A stretch of 64,000 bases of DNA, taken from NCBI RefSeq assembly GCF_049331405.1, contig NZ_CP186274.1, forward strand, positions 7,254,001-7,318,000, written 5' to 3'. The position numbers and the translations under genes are program-made. This document shows positions 42,732 through 52,315 of this stretch, piece after piece. The notes under the pieces were generated by a model. It ran no database searches and was not told the DNA's origin. It saw nothing but the letters and a program-made list of their open reading frames with translations. The DNA is from PoT sp049331405. GTDB lineage: Bacteria > Planctomycetota > Planctomycetia > Isosphaerales > Isosphaeraceae. Numbering within the stretch: position 1 is the first letter of the stretch; each line of letters starts with the position of its first letter.

Positions 42732-43775
42732 TCACTCCTCGCGATTCGTTCGCTTCTTGGAGAGGGACAAGTAATAGCGGCGGATGAGGTCGGACTTGCG
42801 CTCCAGTGCCTCTTCCTTGAAGACGTTGTCGAGCTCCTGCCTCAGCTCGGGCGGGAGGTGGCCCCACTCGTCCTTGCCGCCGGCCAGGGAGCGGCGGTTC
42901 GTCGGCTTTTCCGGCTTCTGGTTGGGGGCGTTGCCCGCCATCGTCCCGGGGTTGTCCGAATTCTCCTTGGAGCCGGGCTTCTGCTGGCCCTGCTTGGACA
43001 TCGACAACTGCTTCTTCTTCGAGGACGAGCTCGAAGATTGTTGCCGAGATTGCTCGATCAACTGCTCGAGATTCTTGACGATGTCCGACTGTTTCTTCCG
43101 GGTCTCCTCGCCGGTGTCGGTCTTCCCGAGACGCTGCTCGACCTCGCGCATCCGTTTGATCACCTCGCCCATCGGGCCGCTGGCCTCGCCGCTGCCCCCA
43201 CCTCCTCCGCCACCGCCGCCGTTATTCTTCTTGGGTTTCTTGCGGCCGGTGAGCTCCTCGAGGTGCTCGTCGAGTTGCTTGGACTGGCCCGAGAGGTCGT
43301 CCTTCTTCTCCTTTTCCTGATTCTTGTCCTCGCCCTGGCCGGGCTCGTTCGGGGCCGGCTCACCGCCGGGGCCTCCGCCTTGCTTGGGCTTGTCATCTGG
43401 CGAGGGTTGGTCGGTCGTCTCGCCCAACTTCTCGAGGAGGCTATCGATGTCCTTATCCTTCGAGGAGACGTCGCCGTCCGACTTGCTCTCCTCGGATTTC
43501 TTGCCGTCCGTCTTCGCGTCTTCGGCCTTCTTATCGCTCTTCTTCGGCTCGGCGTCGGGCTTCTTGGCCTCGGCGTCGGCCTTCTTCTCCTCCGGCTTGT
43601 CGGGCGGGGGAGTCGGCTGATCCTTGGAACCATCGAGGTTGTCGAGGAGTTTCTCGATGGCCTCATCCTTGGGTTTATCGCCCGGGTCCTGGGCGTCCGC
43701 GAAGCCGGTGCCCAGGAGGAAGGCCGAGGCGATGGCAAGGGTCGGACCGATCCGTCGAATGATCGTCGATCTCAT
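42732..43775 (-). CDS. Exported low-complexity charged protein
   Basis: 347 residues from ATG 43775 (GGGGAG 8 bp upstream), almost abutting the previous gene. Signal peptide about 1-28 ('AFLLGTGFADA'). Residues 30-200 are Lys/Asp/Glu/Pro-rich and disordered, with a run of nine Gly near 195. A central helical part ('MGEVIKRMREVEQRLGKTDTGEETRKKQSDIVKNLEQLIEQ') may be a coiled coil. The C-terminal 60 residues are the conserved part: 'EWGHLPPELRQELDNVFKEEALERKSDLIRRYYLSLSKK', typical of a motif found in planctomycete operons with VWA proteins. It may be a periplasmic partner of the coiled-coil membrane protein encoded just upstream. Confidence 0.8.
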   Translation of the reverse strand: MRSTIIRRIGPTLAIASAFLLGTGFADAQDPGDKPKDEAIEKLLDNLDGSKDQPTPPPDKPEEKKADAEAKKPDAEPKKSDKKAEDAKTDGKKSEESKSDGDVSSKDKDIDSLLEKLGETTDQPSPDDKPKQGGGPGGEPAPNEPGQGEDKNQEKEKKDDLSGQSKQLDEHLEELTGRKKPKKNNGGGGGGGGGSGEASGPMGEVIKRMREVEQRLGKTDTGEETRKKQSDIVKNLEQLIEQSRQQSSSSSSKKKQLSMSKQGQQKPGSKENSDNPGTMAGNAPNQKPEKPTNRRSLAGGKDEWGHLPPELRQELDNVFKEEALERKSDLIRRYYLSLSKKRTNREE

Positions 43776-43777
43776 GA

Positions 43778-46700
43778 TCAATTCTCCCCATCCTCTTTCT
43801 TGGGCCGAGTCAGGTCGCGGACGATGTCGGCGAGGGTGCCCTGGTCGCTTTCCAGGCGGTCGCGCTCTTCCACCTGGGCGGGGTCCAGCTCTCGGTTGCG
43901 GCGACGCAACTCGTCGAAATAGTCCGTCCGTTCGTTCAGCTCTTCCTGGAGGGATTTGAGCATCTTGAGCTGGGCCGTGGCGGGGATACCGTCGCCACCC
44001 CCGCCCTGGCCTCCTCCTCCCTGATCACCCCCCTGTTGCCCGCCTGGCTGGCCGGGCTTGCCCGCGTCGGGCTTGAGGGACTCGAGGAGTTGCTCGAAGC
44101 GATGTTTCGCCGCCTTCGCCGCGCGTTGCGTATCCTCGTCGGTCTTCAGACCTTGCAAACGTTGGGCCGTGGTCTGCTGCCCCTCGGCGGCCCGCTTGAG
44201 CGTCAGGGCGAAGACCGGGGCCCCTTCGAGCTTCTCGATCAGTTCGCCGGTCTCGTCCTTCAAGCCGGCCTGGACCTGGCCGAGGTCTCGAACCCCCGTG
44301 CGCTGGGCGATGGTGAGCTTGCCTTGCTTCTCGGCCCGGAGCTTGTCGAAGGCCTCGATGTCGGTGACCATCTTCGACTGCCGCTCGGCGAGCGACTTGA
44401 GCTGATCCCCCATCTTGAGCAGTTGCTCCATGGCGAGCTGCTCCTCCTTCTCGCGGCGGGCCTCCTTGGCTTCCTGCTGGGCCTCTTCGAGGTCGGCGAG
44501 AGCCTCTTCCTCCTGCTTGCCGGCTTCCTCGCCTTCGTCCTGGTCGAGGTTCTCCTGGGCCTTACCCATCTTGGCTGCCGCGCGGTCGCCGGCCTGGGCG
44601 GCGTTGTCGGCGTTCATCTTCTTGAGCTTCTGCAACTGACGCTTGAGCTCGTTTCGGATCTCGGCCTGCTCCTTGGCGAGCTTCTTGAGCTGGTCGGCGC
44701 GGTCCTTGGCGTTGGGGTTCTTGCGGGCTTCCTGGGTCTTTTTGAGGTTCTGGGTCTGGCGTTCCTTGAGTTTGCCGAGCTCGTTCTCGACGTTCTTCAT
44801 CTCCTTGACGAGCCGGGAGAGCTCACGCTCGCGACGGTTCTCGATCGAGTCGATCAGGTCCTTGATCTCCTTGCGAGCCTGCTCCTGCCCGGACCGAGCC
44901 TCGCCCATCTGATTCTTCTCGAGCCGATCCGAGGCCTCGCTCATCTTGCCGGTCGTGCCGCTGGATTTGCTCTCCTGGGCCGATTCTTTGAGCGCCGAGG
45001 CGGCGAGCGGGTCGGATTCCTCGAGTCGCTTGGCCATCTCAGCCATCCGCTCCTGGAGCCCCTGGAGGCCCCGCGCGACGTTACCCTGCTTGGCGGCGAG
45101 GTTGCCGAGCTCGGCCTTTTGCGACGGGGTCAGTTGCTCGGGGGTCTTGCCCGCGAGGTCGGGCTTGGCGGAGGCCTCATCCGTCTGCTTGATGACCTGC
45201 TCGTGCTCTTTCAGGAGGTTCTGGGCGTCCTTGATGACGCCCCGATAGGTCTCGAATTCGCTGAGACCGTCGAGCATCTTCTGGAGCTCGCCGGTGATCG
45301 CCTTTTGATTCTGCTTCGTCTCGGCGAGGGCATTCTTGGCGATGTCGGTGGGGTTCCGCTTGGAGGATTCGGGCTCGGCGGCGTCCTTACCACCCGACTT
45401 CTCGGGGGCCTTTCCCCCATCAGGGCTGTTGCCCTGCTGATCCTTGGATGAAGACTTGCCTTGATCGCCACCCTTGGCCTGGCCCCCTTCGCTGGCCTTC
45501 GACTGAGCCTTGCCTGCAGCCCCCTTCTCCGCCCCTTTAGCCTGGCTGGACCCCTTCTCCGCCCCCTTCGTCGAATCACCCTGCGGCTCGGACTTGGAAG
45601 CCTCGCCCGCCTCGCTGTCGGAGGTTTTCCCGCCGACGGGCTCTCCCGCCTTGCTGTTGTCGTTACCTTCCAGGTTCTTGGAGGCTCGCGTCAGACCTTG
45701 CTCGGCAGGCCCGAGGTGTTGCTCTCGGATTCGGTCGACCCCGGCCTGCATCTCCTCCATCTGCTTCTGGGCGTCGGCGTTGGCGACCCGGAAGTTCTTC
45801 ATATCTTCGAGGAACTTCTTGATCTTCTGGTCGAGCCCGTCGGTACGGCTGGTGATGCGGTTGCCCACCTGACGCTGGATCATCTCCGCGTTCTTGAGGT
45901 TGTCGCGCTCGGCCTTCCCGAGGTTGTCGGTCTTCTCCAGCATGCGGATCGCTTCATCGACCGGCGACTCCGCCATGTTCTGCATCGAGAGGATGCGGGC
46001 GGTCTCCTCGCGGATCTCGCGGCGGGTGTCGTCGAGCTGGCGATTGATGTCCTCGTTGGAGGCGATCCGGAGCCGGATCTCGCGGCTCTTGCCGAGGTTC
46101 GGCCCCTTGAGGTCGTCGAAGTCGCGGGCCTCGGCGTGGAAGGTGATGATCGAGCCCGGCGGGAGCTTCAAGGGTGCGAGGTCCCAGTTGTACTTGATGG
46201 TCTGTCGCTTGATGCGCTGGGGATCGGGATGGTCCTTCGAATCCCAGAGCGGCAGGGCCACGACCGGCGAGGGCTCGGAGCCTCCCGTCGCCGTCTTGTA
46301 GAGCAGGCTCGCCGAATGGATCCCGTAGTCGTCGTCCACGGTGAACGTGACCGGGACCATCGCCTGAGCCGGTACATCCCGGTCGTTGCTCGGGTCGTCG
46401 ATCACGACGCGAGGGGCCTCGTCTCGGACCGATCTCAACTCGTAGCGAACGACCTCGCGGTTCTTGAAGCCTTCCGTATCCTTCAGCTCGAACCAGAAGG
46501 GCCCGGAGTGCCCCGCGATGAACTCGGTCGTGAGCCTGGTCCTCGACGCGTCGAGCTTGATCGGGGCCTTGCTGAGGGCCTCGCCGAGCCGGAGGGCCGC
46601 CGCACTCAGCTCCTTGTTCGCTTTCGCCGCGAGCTCGATCCGGGAGCCTTCCAGCACGCGGACCTGCGTGTTGCCCGAGGCCAGGGTGCGAGGGGGCTCG

Positions 46701-47608
46701 GCCGTGTAGAGGGGCGGAGTGATCCGGACGGTCGCATCGGAGATCGCCGGGGGGGCGACGACCGACACGGGGACGTTCCGCACCGAGCGGGTGTCGTCGC
46801 CGGCGACGACCGAGAAGGTGAAGCTGCGCTCGACGACCTCGATCCGGCCGCGGAAGACCCCCCCCTCCTCGGAGCGGAGCGGCTCGCTGATCGTCTCGCC
46901 GTCCTCGAAACGGTAGGTCGCGCGTGCGGATGCGGGGGCCCGTTCCCCCTTCTTCACCGCGACGGCCAGCGTGAACGACTCGCCTCGGGCGACCTTGCGC
47001 GTGGTCTCCCCGTCGATCAGGCTCAGGTGGGTCTGCTGGGGCCACTGGGCCGAACCATAAGGCACGAAGAGCCGCTGGAGTGCGATCCGGCTCAACAACG
47101 GCTGGCCGACGAGGAGGGCGACCCCCAGCCCGATGGAGAGCGTCGCCACGCCGAGGGCACGCAGGGTCGGCTTCGGCTCGATGACCTCGCGAAAGTTGAG
47201 AGACTCCACCTCCTCCATCGTCTGGCGGATGGTGGCCTCTCGGAGCGAGGCGGAGCTCTGCGATTCGGCGTCCGTCGAGAGTTTGAGGAACTGGAGCGTG
47301 CTGGCAAGCCGGTCGTTCAGCCCCGGCCAACGCTCCTCGATCTTGAGCGCGATGTGCAGGTCGGCGAACGGGATCAATAGAGGGAGCAAGATGTAACGAT
47401 GGATGAACCACGTCGCCGCGCCGAAGAGCCCGAGCAGCGCGACGAGCCGGACGTTGGAGTCGAGGTGGATCCCCCAGTCGACGAACCCGAGGGCGATGAC
47501 GATCGGGATGAGGAGGCCGATCGTCCATCCCGAGCCGTGCAGCGCCACGAGGCTGCGAACCTGCCTGCGGAGGTTGGCAATTCGCGATTCGAGACGCGTC
47601 ACCTGCAT
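43778..47608 (-). CDS. Giant DUF4175-like coiled-coil membrane protein
   Basis: 1276 residues from ATG 47608 (GGAGG 9 bp upstream). Two or three transmembrane helices in the first 180 residues ('TIGLLIPIVIALGFVDWGI', 'ALLGLFGAATWFIHRYILLPLLI', 'LSIGLGVALLVGQPLL'). Residues 190-500 are beta-rich Ig-like segments ('SLIDGETTRKVARGESFTLAVAVKKGERAP', 'VVAPPAISDATVRITPPLYTAEPP'). Residues 500-1200 are coiled coil interrupted by a Lys/Gly/Ser-rich linker at about 620-720. The C-terminus has a Gly/Gln-rich stretch and a final helix 'EELNERTDYFDELRRRNRELDP'. The layout matches the DUF4175 family, which is always found beside MoxR/VWA genes. It probably spans the inner membrane and reaches far into the periplasm. 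Confidence 0.88.
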   Translation of the reverse strand: MQVTRLESRIANLRRQVRSLVALHGSGWTIGLLIPIVIALGFVDWGIHLDSNVRLVALLGLFGAATWFIHRYILLPLLIPFADLHIALKIEERWPGLNDRLASTLQFLKLSTDAESQSSASLREATIRQTMEEVESLNFREVIEPKPTLRALGVATLSIGLGVALLVGQPLLSRIALQRLFVPYGSAQWPQQTHLSLIDGETTRKVARGESFTLAVAVKKGERAPASARATYRFEDGETISEPLRSEEGGVFRGRIEVVERSFTFSVVAGDDTRSVRNVPVSVVAPPAISDATVRITPPLYTAEPPRTLASGNTQVRVLEGSRIELAAKANKELSAAALRLGEALSKAPIKLDASRTRLTTEFIAGHSGPFWFELKDTEGFKNREVVRYELRSVRDEAPRVVIDDPSNDRDVPAQAMVPVTFTVDDDYGIHSASLLYKTATGGSEPSPVVALPLWDSKDHPDPQRIKRQTIKYNWDLAPLKLPPGSIITFHAEARDFDDLKGPNLGKSREIRLRIASNEDINRQLDDTRREIREETARILSMQNMAESPVDEAIRMLEKTDNLGKAERDNLKNAEMIQRQVGNRITSRTDGLDQKIKKFLEDMKNFRVANADAQKQMEEMQAGVDRIREQHLGPAEQGLTRASKNLEGNDNSKAGEPVGGKTSDSEAGEASKSEPQGDSTKGAEKGSSQAKGAEKGAAGKAQSKASEGGQAKGGDQGKSSSKDQQGNSPDGGKAPEKSGGKDAAEPESSKRNPTDIAKNALAETKQNQKAITGELQKMLDGLSEFETYRGVIKDAQNLLKEHEQVIKQTDEASAKPDLAGKTPEQLTPSQKAELGNLAAKQGNVARGLQGLQERMAEMAKRLEESDPLAASALKESAQESKSSGTTGKMSEASDRLEKNQMGEARSGQEQARKEIKDLIDSIENRRERELSRLVKEMKNVENELGKLKERQTQNLKKTQEARKNPNAKDRADQLKKLAKEQAEIRNELKRQLQKLKKMNADNAAQAGDRAAAKMGKAQENLDQDEGEEAGKQEEEALADLEEAQQEAKEARREKEEQLAMEQLLKMGDQLKSLAERQSKMVTDIEAFDKLRAEKQGKLTIAQRTGVRDLGQVQAGLKDETGELIEKLEGAPVFALTLKRAAEGQQTTAQRLQGLKTDEDTQRAAKAAKHRFEQLLESLKPDAGKPGQPGGQQGGDQGGGGQGGGGDGIPATAQLKMLKSLQEELNERTDYFDELRRRNRELDPAQVEERDRLESDQGTLADIVRDLTRPKKEDGEN

Positions 47609-47660
47609 GTCGTCGGCCTCCAGGCTGGGTGGTGCCAAGCCTTAACGATCATAGGGATAT

Positions 47661-50060
47661 TTATACCATCTGCTTGCGTTTTCTCAAAACCCATTCCATC
47701 CCGATCAGGAATAGGAACAAGGTCAAAACGGGCCAGGTATTCCAGAGCGGGATCGGGGGATCCGTGTCGAGCGGGACCTTCTGCGGCCTGGGCAGATCCT
47801 TGAGGAAACTGGCCGTCGCGTAGGGGGTGTAGTACTTGCCCGCGGACGTGGTGGCGGCGCGTAGCAGTTCGGCCTCGTTCATCTGCACGCGTTCCATCTC
47901 CCCCGCGGGTGCATCGACGCGGAACTGAGCCGGCGGGACCGGGGGATCGAGCGCGGGCGGCGGCATGAGCCGCACCTCATATTCCCCCTCGGAGGCCTGC
48001 GGCAGCGTCCCCTCGAAGAGGTTGCGGGTGCCTGGCGAAGGCTTCAGGGTGAGCCGCTTGGGGGCCTGCCCTTTGCGCTCGACCTGAACCGAGACCTCGC
48101 CCCCCGTCGGCGCGATCGCGGGGTTCGGGAACCGGACCCGGACCTGGATGGGCTGGTTCCGCTGATACCGCCTGCGGTCGGTCTCGATCTCCGCCTTCTT
48201 CTGTCCGGTCAGCTTGGAGCGGGCCAGGAAGCGGATCGTCTGGATCCAGAGCCGGCCGAAGTAGCGGTCTCCCACGCGGAAACGCCAGCGCCAGGTGTCG
48301 TCCACCGCGTTCAGCATCGACTTGCCCGAGCCGACGAACTGATAGAGGAAGATCGGCAGCTTGCCGTCGGATCCCATCTGCGTGGGGTGCTCGGCCAGCA
48401 CGATCGCCGCCGGCTTCTTCCGAGGCGCCTCGAGGTGCCAGAACAACTCGGGAAGCCCTTGCCAGATCTGTGCGCTCGACGCTTCATCATCTCCGAATCG
48501 GAAGATGGGCGAGCTGCGTCCCTCGACGGTCAGCTCGGGCCGGAAGGCCGCGATCGCGTTGCCGACGGCCGACGGGTTGCGGGCGTCGCCCAGCTCGATC
48601 GGCAGGAGGAACTCGAGGGGAGTCCCTTTGTAGCTGAGAGGGTCGAAGTTCTCGCCCGCGACGAAGAGGATACCGCCCCCCTTCTCCGTCACGAAGTCGG
48701 CGATGTTCTGCATCTGCGATGCGCTCAGGAAGCTCGAATCGGCATCGCCCATGAGGATGACATCATAGGCGAAGAGGTCTTCCTTGGAGGCGGGGATCGT
48801 CGGCAGGGCGACGCGATCCTGCTCGTTGTACTCGGGGTCGCTCGAGAGCAGGACGACGTTGAGGTCGATCGTCTCCTCACGCTCGAGATAGTTCTTGAGG
48901 TAGCGATATTCGTACCGCGGTTCCCCATCCACGAGTAGAACCTTGAGCTTCTCCTTGCGGACGTTGACGAGTCGCTCGATGCGGTTATTGTCGGCCTGAG
49001 ATTCCCTCGGCAGCGAGTCCACCTCGAGTGTGTAGACGACCTCGCCGATCCGCTTGGGTCGATGTCCGATCTCGATCCGCTTGGGCTGCCCGTCGGGCGG
49101 CACGGTGACCTTGATCCGCTCGAGCTCGCGACTCGCCTTGGGGTCGGCCGACGTCCTGTCCCGCTCCATGAGCTTGACGACGACCTCCTGCCCCGCGAAG
49201 CCTCGCGACTGGAGCTTCGCCTGGAACCGCACGAGGTCGTCGACGAACACGACGTCATCGACGAGCAACTCGGTCAGCTCCAGGTCCCTGGGGGCCTCGG
49301 AGCTCCCCAGGCCGATGGTATAGATCGGCACCCCCTTGCGCGAGGCGAACTCCGCGGCCTTCGAGAGGCTCTCGCCGTCGGTGGTCTGGCCGTCGCTCAA
49401 CAGGACGATCGCCGATGGGGGCACGCCACGCAGCTCCGTCAGGACCTGGCGGACCCCCGCGCCGAGGCGGCTCTGGCCCCCCGAGGCCTCGACCCCGTTG
49501 ATCTTGTCGAGGGATTCTTTGATGTTCGCCGGCTTATCGATCTCGGAGAGCATCCGGGCCGAGGAGGAGACGAGGTAGAACCTCACCTTGTTCTGCTTCT
49601 GGATCTCCTGGATGACCTTCGCGTTGTCCTTCGAGAGCCACGACTTGGCCACCGCGAGGCGGGTGGGCTCGGCCTGCTTGGTCAACTCGCCGAGCGCGGT
49701 CTTGACCTTCGGATCCTCGAAATGGTCCACGATCTGGCCGCTCGCCGAGTCGTCGACCATGAAGACGAAGTACGGCAAGCCCGTGCGCTCGACGGAGAGG
49801 ACCGCCTCGGACAGCATGAAGATCGTCAGCAGGAGGAGCGTGATCCGGATCGTCGCCAGCCCCATCTTGTAGATGATGGGCACGTCCCCTTCGCGACGAT
49901 AGAGCCAGATGATCAGGGCCGAGGCGCCGAGGATGACGAGCAGCGTGACGACCTGCGGCCACGGCTGTTCGAAGCGGATATGCGGGACGATCGCCTCGCC
50001 GGCCTCCGCCGGCTGGACTCCGAGGCGATCCGCCAATCGTGTGAGCAACCAATCGAGCAC
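47661..50060 (-). CDS. VWA-type membrane protein with glutamine-amidotransferase-like domain
   Basis: 799 residues from GTG 50060 (GAGG about 10 bp upstream). Two N-terminal transmembrane helices (about 36-55 and 65-88) and one at the C-terminus (about 770-790). The VWA domain follows with MIDAS 'DDSAS' (103-107, DxSxS) and 'IVLLSDGQTTDGESL'. Next come Ig-like segments ('LVRFQAKLQSRGFAGQEVVVKLMERD'). Then a class I glutamine-amidotransferase-like Rossmann domain: 'KVLLVDGEPRYEYRYLKNYLERE', 'YDVILMGDADSSFLSASQMQNIADFVTEKGGGILFVAGE', without the catalytic Cys expected of an active amidotransferase. It is the second of two VWA proteins in the MoxR operon, 16 bp after the BatA-type gene. Confidence 0.9.
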   Translation of the reverse strand: MLDWLLTRLADRLGVQPAEAGEAIVPHIRFEQPWPQVVTLLVILGASALIIWLYRREGDVPIIYKMGLATIRITLLLLTIFMLSEAVLSVERTGLPYFVFMVDDSASGQIVDHFEDPKVKTALGELTKQAEPTRLAVAKSWLSKDNAKVIQEIQKQNKVRFYLVSSSARMLSEIDKPANIKESLDKINGVEASGGQSRLGAGVRQVLTELRGVPPSAIVLLSDGQTTDGESLSKAAEFASRKGVPIYTIGLGSSEAPRDLELTELLVDDVVFVDDLVRFQAKLQSRGFAGQEVVVKLMERDRTSADPKASRELERIKVTVPPDGQPKRIEIGHRPKRIGEVVYTLEVDSLPRESQADNNRIERLVNVRKEKLKVLLVDGEPRYEYRYLKNYLEREETIDLNVVLLSSDPEYNEQDRVALPTIPASKEDLFAYDVILMGDADSSFLSASQMQNIADFVTEKGGGILFVAGENFDPLSYKGTPLEFLLPIELGDARNPSAVGNAIAAFRPELTVEGRSSPIFRFGDDEASSAQIWQGLPELFWHLEAPRKKPAAIVLAEHPTQMGSDGKLPIFLYQFVGSGKSMLNAVDDTWRWRFRVGDRYFGRLWIQTIRFLARSKLTGQKKAEIETDRRRYQRNQPIQVRVRFPNPAIAPTGGEVSVQVERKGQAPKRLTLKPSPGTRNLFEGTLPQASEGEYEVRLMPPPALDPPVPPAQFRVDAPAGEMERVQMNEAELLRAATTSAGKYYTPYATASFLKDLPRPQKVPLDTDPPIPLWNTWPVLTLFLFLIGMEWVLRKRKQMV

Positions 50061-50076
50061 GTCCGTCGATCCTCAG

Positions 50077-52275
50077 CTAGTTGGAGTGATGGCCGAAATA
50101 CCAGGCCATGATCGACTCGACGATCAGGAGCGCGAGGACCGCCATGAGCATGGGGCGATGCAACTCGCCCCGATGGCTGACCGACCCGGCGTTCCTGGAC
50201 AGCTCCTTCGAGTTCGTCACATAAGCAAACTTCCAGCCGGGCAAGGCCTCGGCAAGTCCCGACCTGTCGAACTTGGCGAGGTCGCTCTCCGCCGGGTCGG
50301 GGTTGGCGGCGAAGACGTTTTCGAGGGCCAGCGGCGGCCCGACCTTGACCTGGTACGGGCCCGAGACCTCGGTCTCCTCGAAGTGGAGCAGGCTGACGCC
50401 TCCGTCGACCTGCAGCTTCGAGGGCAAGGTCCTGCCGTCGGGCAAGGACACCGAGACGGCTGCCCCCGCCCCGGAGCCCGGCAAGGCCTGGTCGAGCGGC
50501 TGGCCGACCTTGACGTTCCGCTCGGAGAGCCGGCCGGCTGCGGCCTCGAGCACGATCTTCTCCATGACCGGCGGAAAGCTCTGGTGCAAGGGCCAGGTCG
50601 TCCAGCCGGTGTCGGCCGAGGTCGCCACCTGGATGACCGTCCCCCGGCTCCGGGGGACTTCGATCACCGCGGGGTCGCCGTTGTCAAAGGCCAGTGCCAC
50701 CTTGGCCATCGAGCCCTTCGGCAGCGTCAGCTTGTGGAACTCATAAGTCCGGGCCCCCGTGAGGCTCGCCTGAACCGACTCCTTCTCGCCGGCAAAGTCG
50801 GAAACGAGCGGGTGAGCATACTTGAGAGGGTCGAGCCCGAACGACGCCTGCTTCGCCGCCGCGTTCCCCACGTTGGGGCCGAGTGCGGCGGGAAGTAAAC
50901 CCTTGCCGTCGGCGTAGAGGAGCCGGTTGTAGTTGTCGCGGACGACCTGATCGCCGCCGAAGACGACGACCCCTCCCCCTTGCTTGAGGTACTCCTCCAG
51001 GGTGGAGACCTCCGCCTCGGTGAACTGGGCAATGTTGCAAAGCAGGACCGCGTCGAACTGGGTCAGGTCCGACCGCATCAACTGGGACTCGGAGACGACC
51101 TCGGCGCGTATCGCCGAGGGAGATCCATTCGAGTCGGCCGGCGGGCTCAGTGCCTGCGAGAGGAAGTCCGTCTCGGCCTGGAACGGCTCCGGCTTGAAGT
51201 GGCCGTCGACGAGCAGGACGCGGAGGAACTCGCGGACTGGGATCGCCTGCCAGCGTTGGTTGTCGAGCTTGAGCTTGTCCTCGTCGATGCGGACCTCGAG
51301 CATGTGCTCGCCCGGGGTCGCGAACGTGTGCGAGAAGTCGATCGGCGTCTCCTCGCCGAGCGGGACGGTCACCATCTCCTCGGGTCCGAGCTGGCCGTCG
51401 ACGACGAGCTGGGCCTTCACGCTCGCGGAGGCCGAGCCCCCGAAGTTCCGCAAGGTGGCGCGGGCGCGGATCGGGTTCCCCGCCGTCACGATGGGCGGGT
51501 CGAGCTTGAGGTCGGTGACGGCATGGTTCTCCTCGCCCCCCTTCCCCAGGTCGATGACGACGGAGCGGGCCTCGTGCTTGTTGATCTTGGCGAGGGCGTT
51601 CTTGAAGGCCTCGTCGCGCGACCCATCCGGGCGCTTCCAGGATGACGTCTGGAGGTCGGTCAGGAAGACGACCTCCTTCTGCGGGATCGACGAGGCGTCG
51701 AGCACCCGCACGATCGCCTCGAAGCTCGCGGCGAGGTCGGTACCGCCGTGGGGGAGCGTGATCTGCTCGAGTTCCTTGAGGACCTCCGCGTAGTTGGGCG
51801 AAGGGTCGCCGATCACGACCCTGGGCGGGTCGGCCATGAGGACGATGCTCATGGCATCGCCTCGCCTCGAGTCCTTGACGAACTGGGCGGCGAGGCTCTT
51901 CGCCTGCTCGAATCGCGAGACGTCGGTCGCGTTGTAGCCCATGCTCAGGGAGCCGTCGAGCACGAGGACGTGATGGCTCCGGCGCCCGGCGATGATCGGC
52001 AAGGCCCCGAGGCTCTCGAGGAATGGCTTGGCCATCGCCGAGACGACCAGGACGATGATCAGGGTCCGCACGAGCAGGAGGAGCCACTGCTCGACCCTGA
52101 TCCGCCGCGAATTGCGCTGCATGGCGGCGATCAGGAACCGCATAGCGGCCCAGTTCACCTCGCGATGCTTTCGCCTGTTGAGCAGGTGGATGAGGATCGG
52201 GATCGAAGCCGCCCCGAGGCCCCAGAGGAGGACCGGGTTCGCGAAGTTCAGGGCTAAGATGATGGGGACGTGCAA
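50077..52275 (-). CDS. BatA-type VWA membrane protein
   Basis: 732 residues from TTG 52275, chosen because GAGGAG lies 7 bp upstream. The N-terminal BatA domain ('FANPVLLWGLGAASIPILIHLLNRRKHREVNWAAMRFL') contains the first helix; the second spans about 63-82; a third lies at the C-terminus. The VWA domain has an intact MIDAS D107-G-S109-L-S111 in 'VLVLDGSLSMGY' and 'VVFLTDLQTSSW'. It is followed by CARDB-like beta domains ('PIRARATLRNFGGSASASVKAQLVVDG') and a Rossmann-like amidotransferase-fold segment ('FDAVLLCNIAQFTEAEVSTLEEYLKQGGGVVVFGG'). VWA proteins of this type are clients or adaptors of MoxR ATPases. It follows the DUF58 gene after 40 bp. Confidence 0.93.
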   Translation of the reverse strand: MHVPIILALNFANPVLLWGLGAASIPILIHLLNRRKHREVNWAAMRFLIAAMQRNSRRIRVEQWLLLLVRTLIIVLVVSAMAKPFLESLGALPIIAGRRSHHVLVLDGSLSMGYNATDVSRFEQAKSLAAQFVKDSRRGDAMSIVLMADPPRVVIGDPSPNYAEVLKELEQITLPHGGTDLAASFEAIVRVLDASSIPQKEVVFLTDLQTSSWKRPDGSRDEAFKNALAKINKHEARSVVIDLGKGGEENHAVTDLKLDPPIVTAGNPIRARATLRNFGGSASASVKAQLVVDGQLGPEEMVTVPLGEETPIDFSHTFATPGEHMLEVRIDEDKLKLDNQRWQAIPVREFLRVLLVDGHFKPEPFQAETDFLSQALSPPADSNGSPSAIRAEVVSESQLMRSDLTQFDAVLLCNIAQFTEAEVSTLEEYLKQGGGVVVFGGDQVVRDNYNRLLYADGKGLLPAALGPNVGNAAAKQASFGLDPLKYAHPLVSDFAGEKESVQASLTGARTYEFHKLTLPKGSMAKVALAFDNGDPAVIEVPRSRGTVIQVATSADTGWTTWPLHQSFPPVMEKIVLEAAAGRLSERNVKVGQPLDQALPGSGAGAAVSVSLPDGRTLPSKLQVDGGVSLLHFEETEVSGPYQVKVGPPLALENVFAANPDPAESDLAKFDRSGLAEALPGWKFAYVTNSKELSRNAGSVSHRGELHRPMLMAVLALLIVESIMAWYFGHHSN

Positions 52276-52315
52276 CGTCGGCTCCTCGCCGGTTCCTTCC
52301 TGGTTTCGCCACGGA

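Noticed and set aside
45461..47380. Long open frame antisense to the giant coiled-coil gene
   Set aside because: Low-complexity Leu/Arg/Glu content caused by repetitive codons of the real gene.
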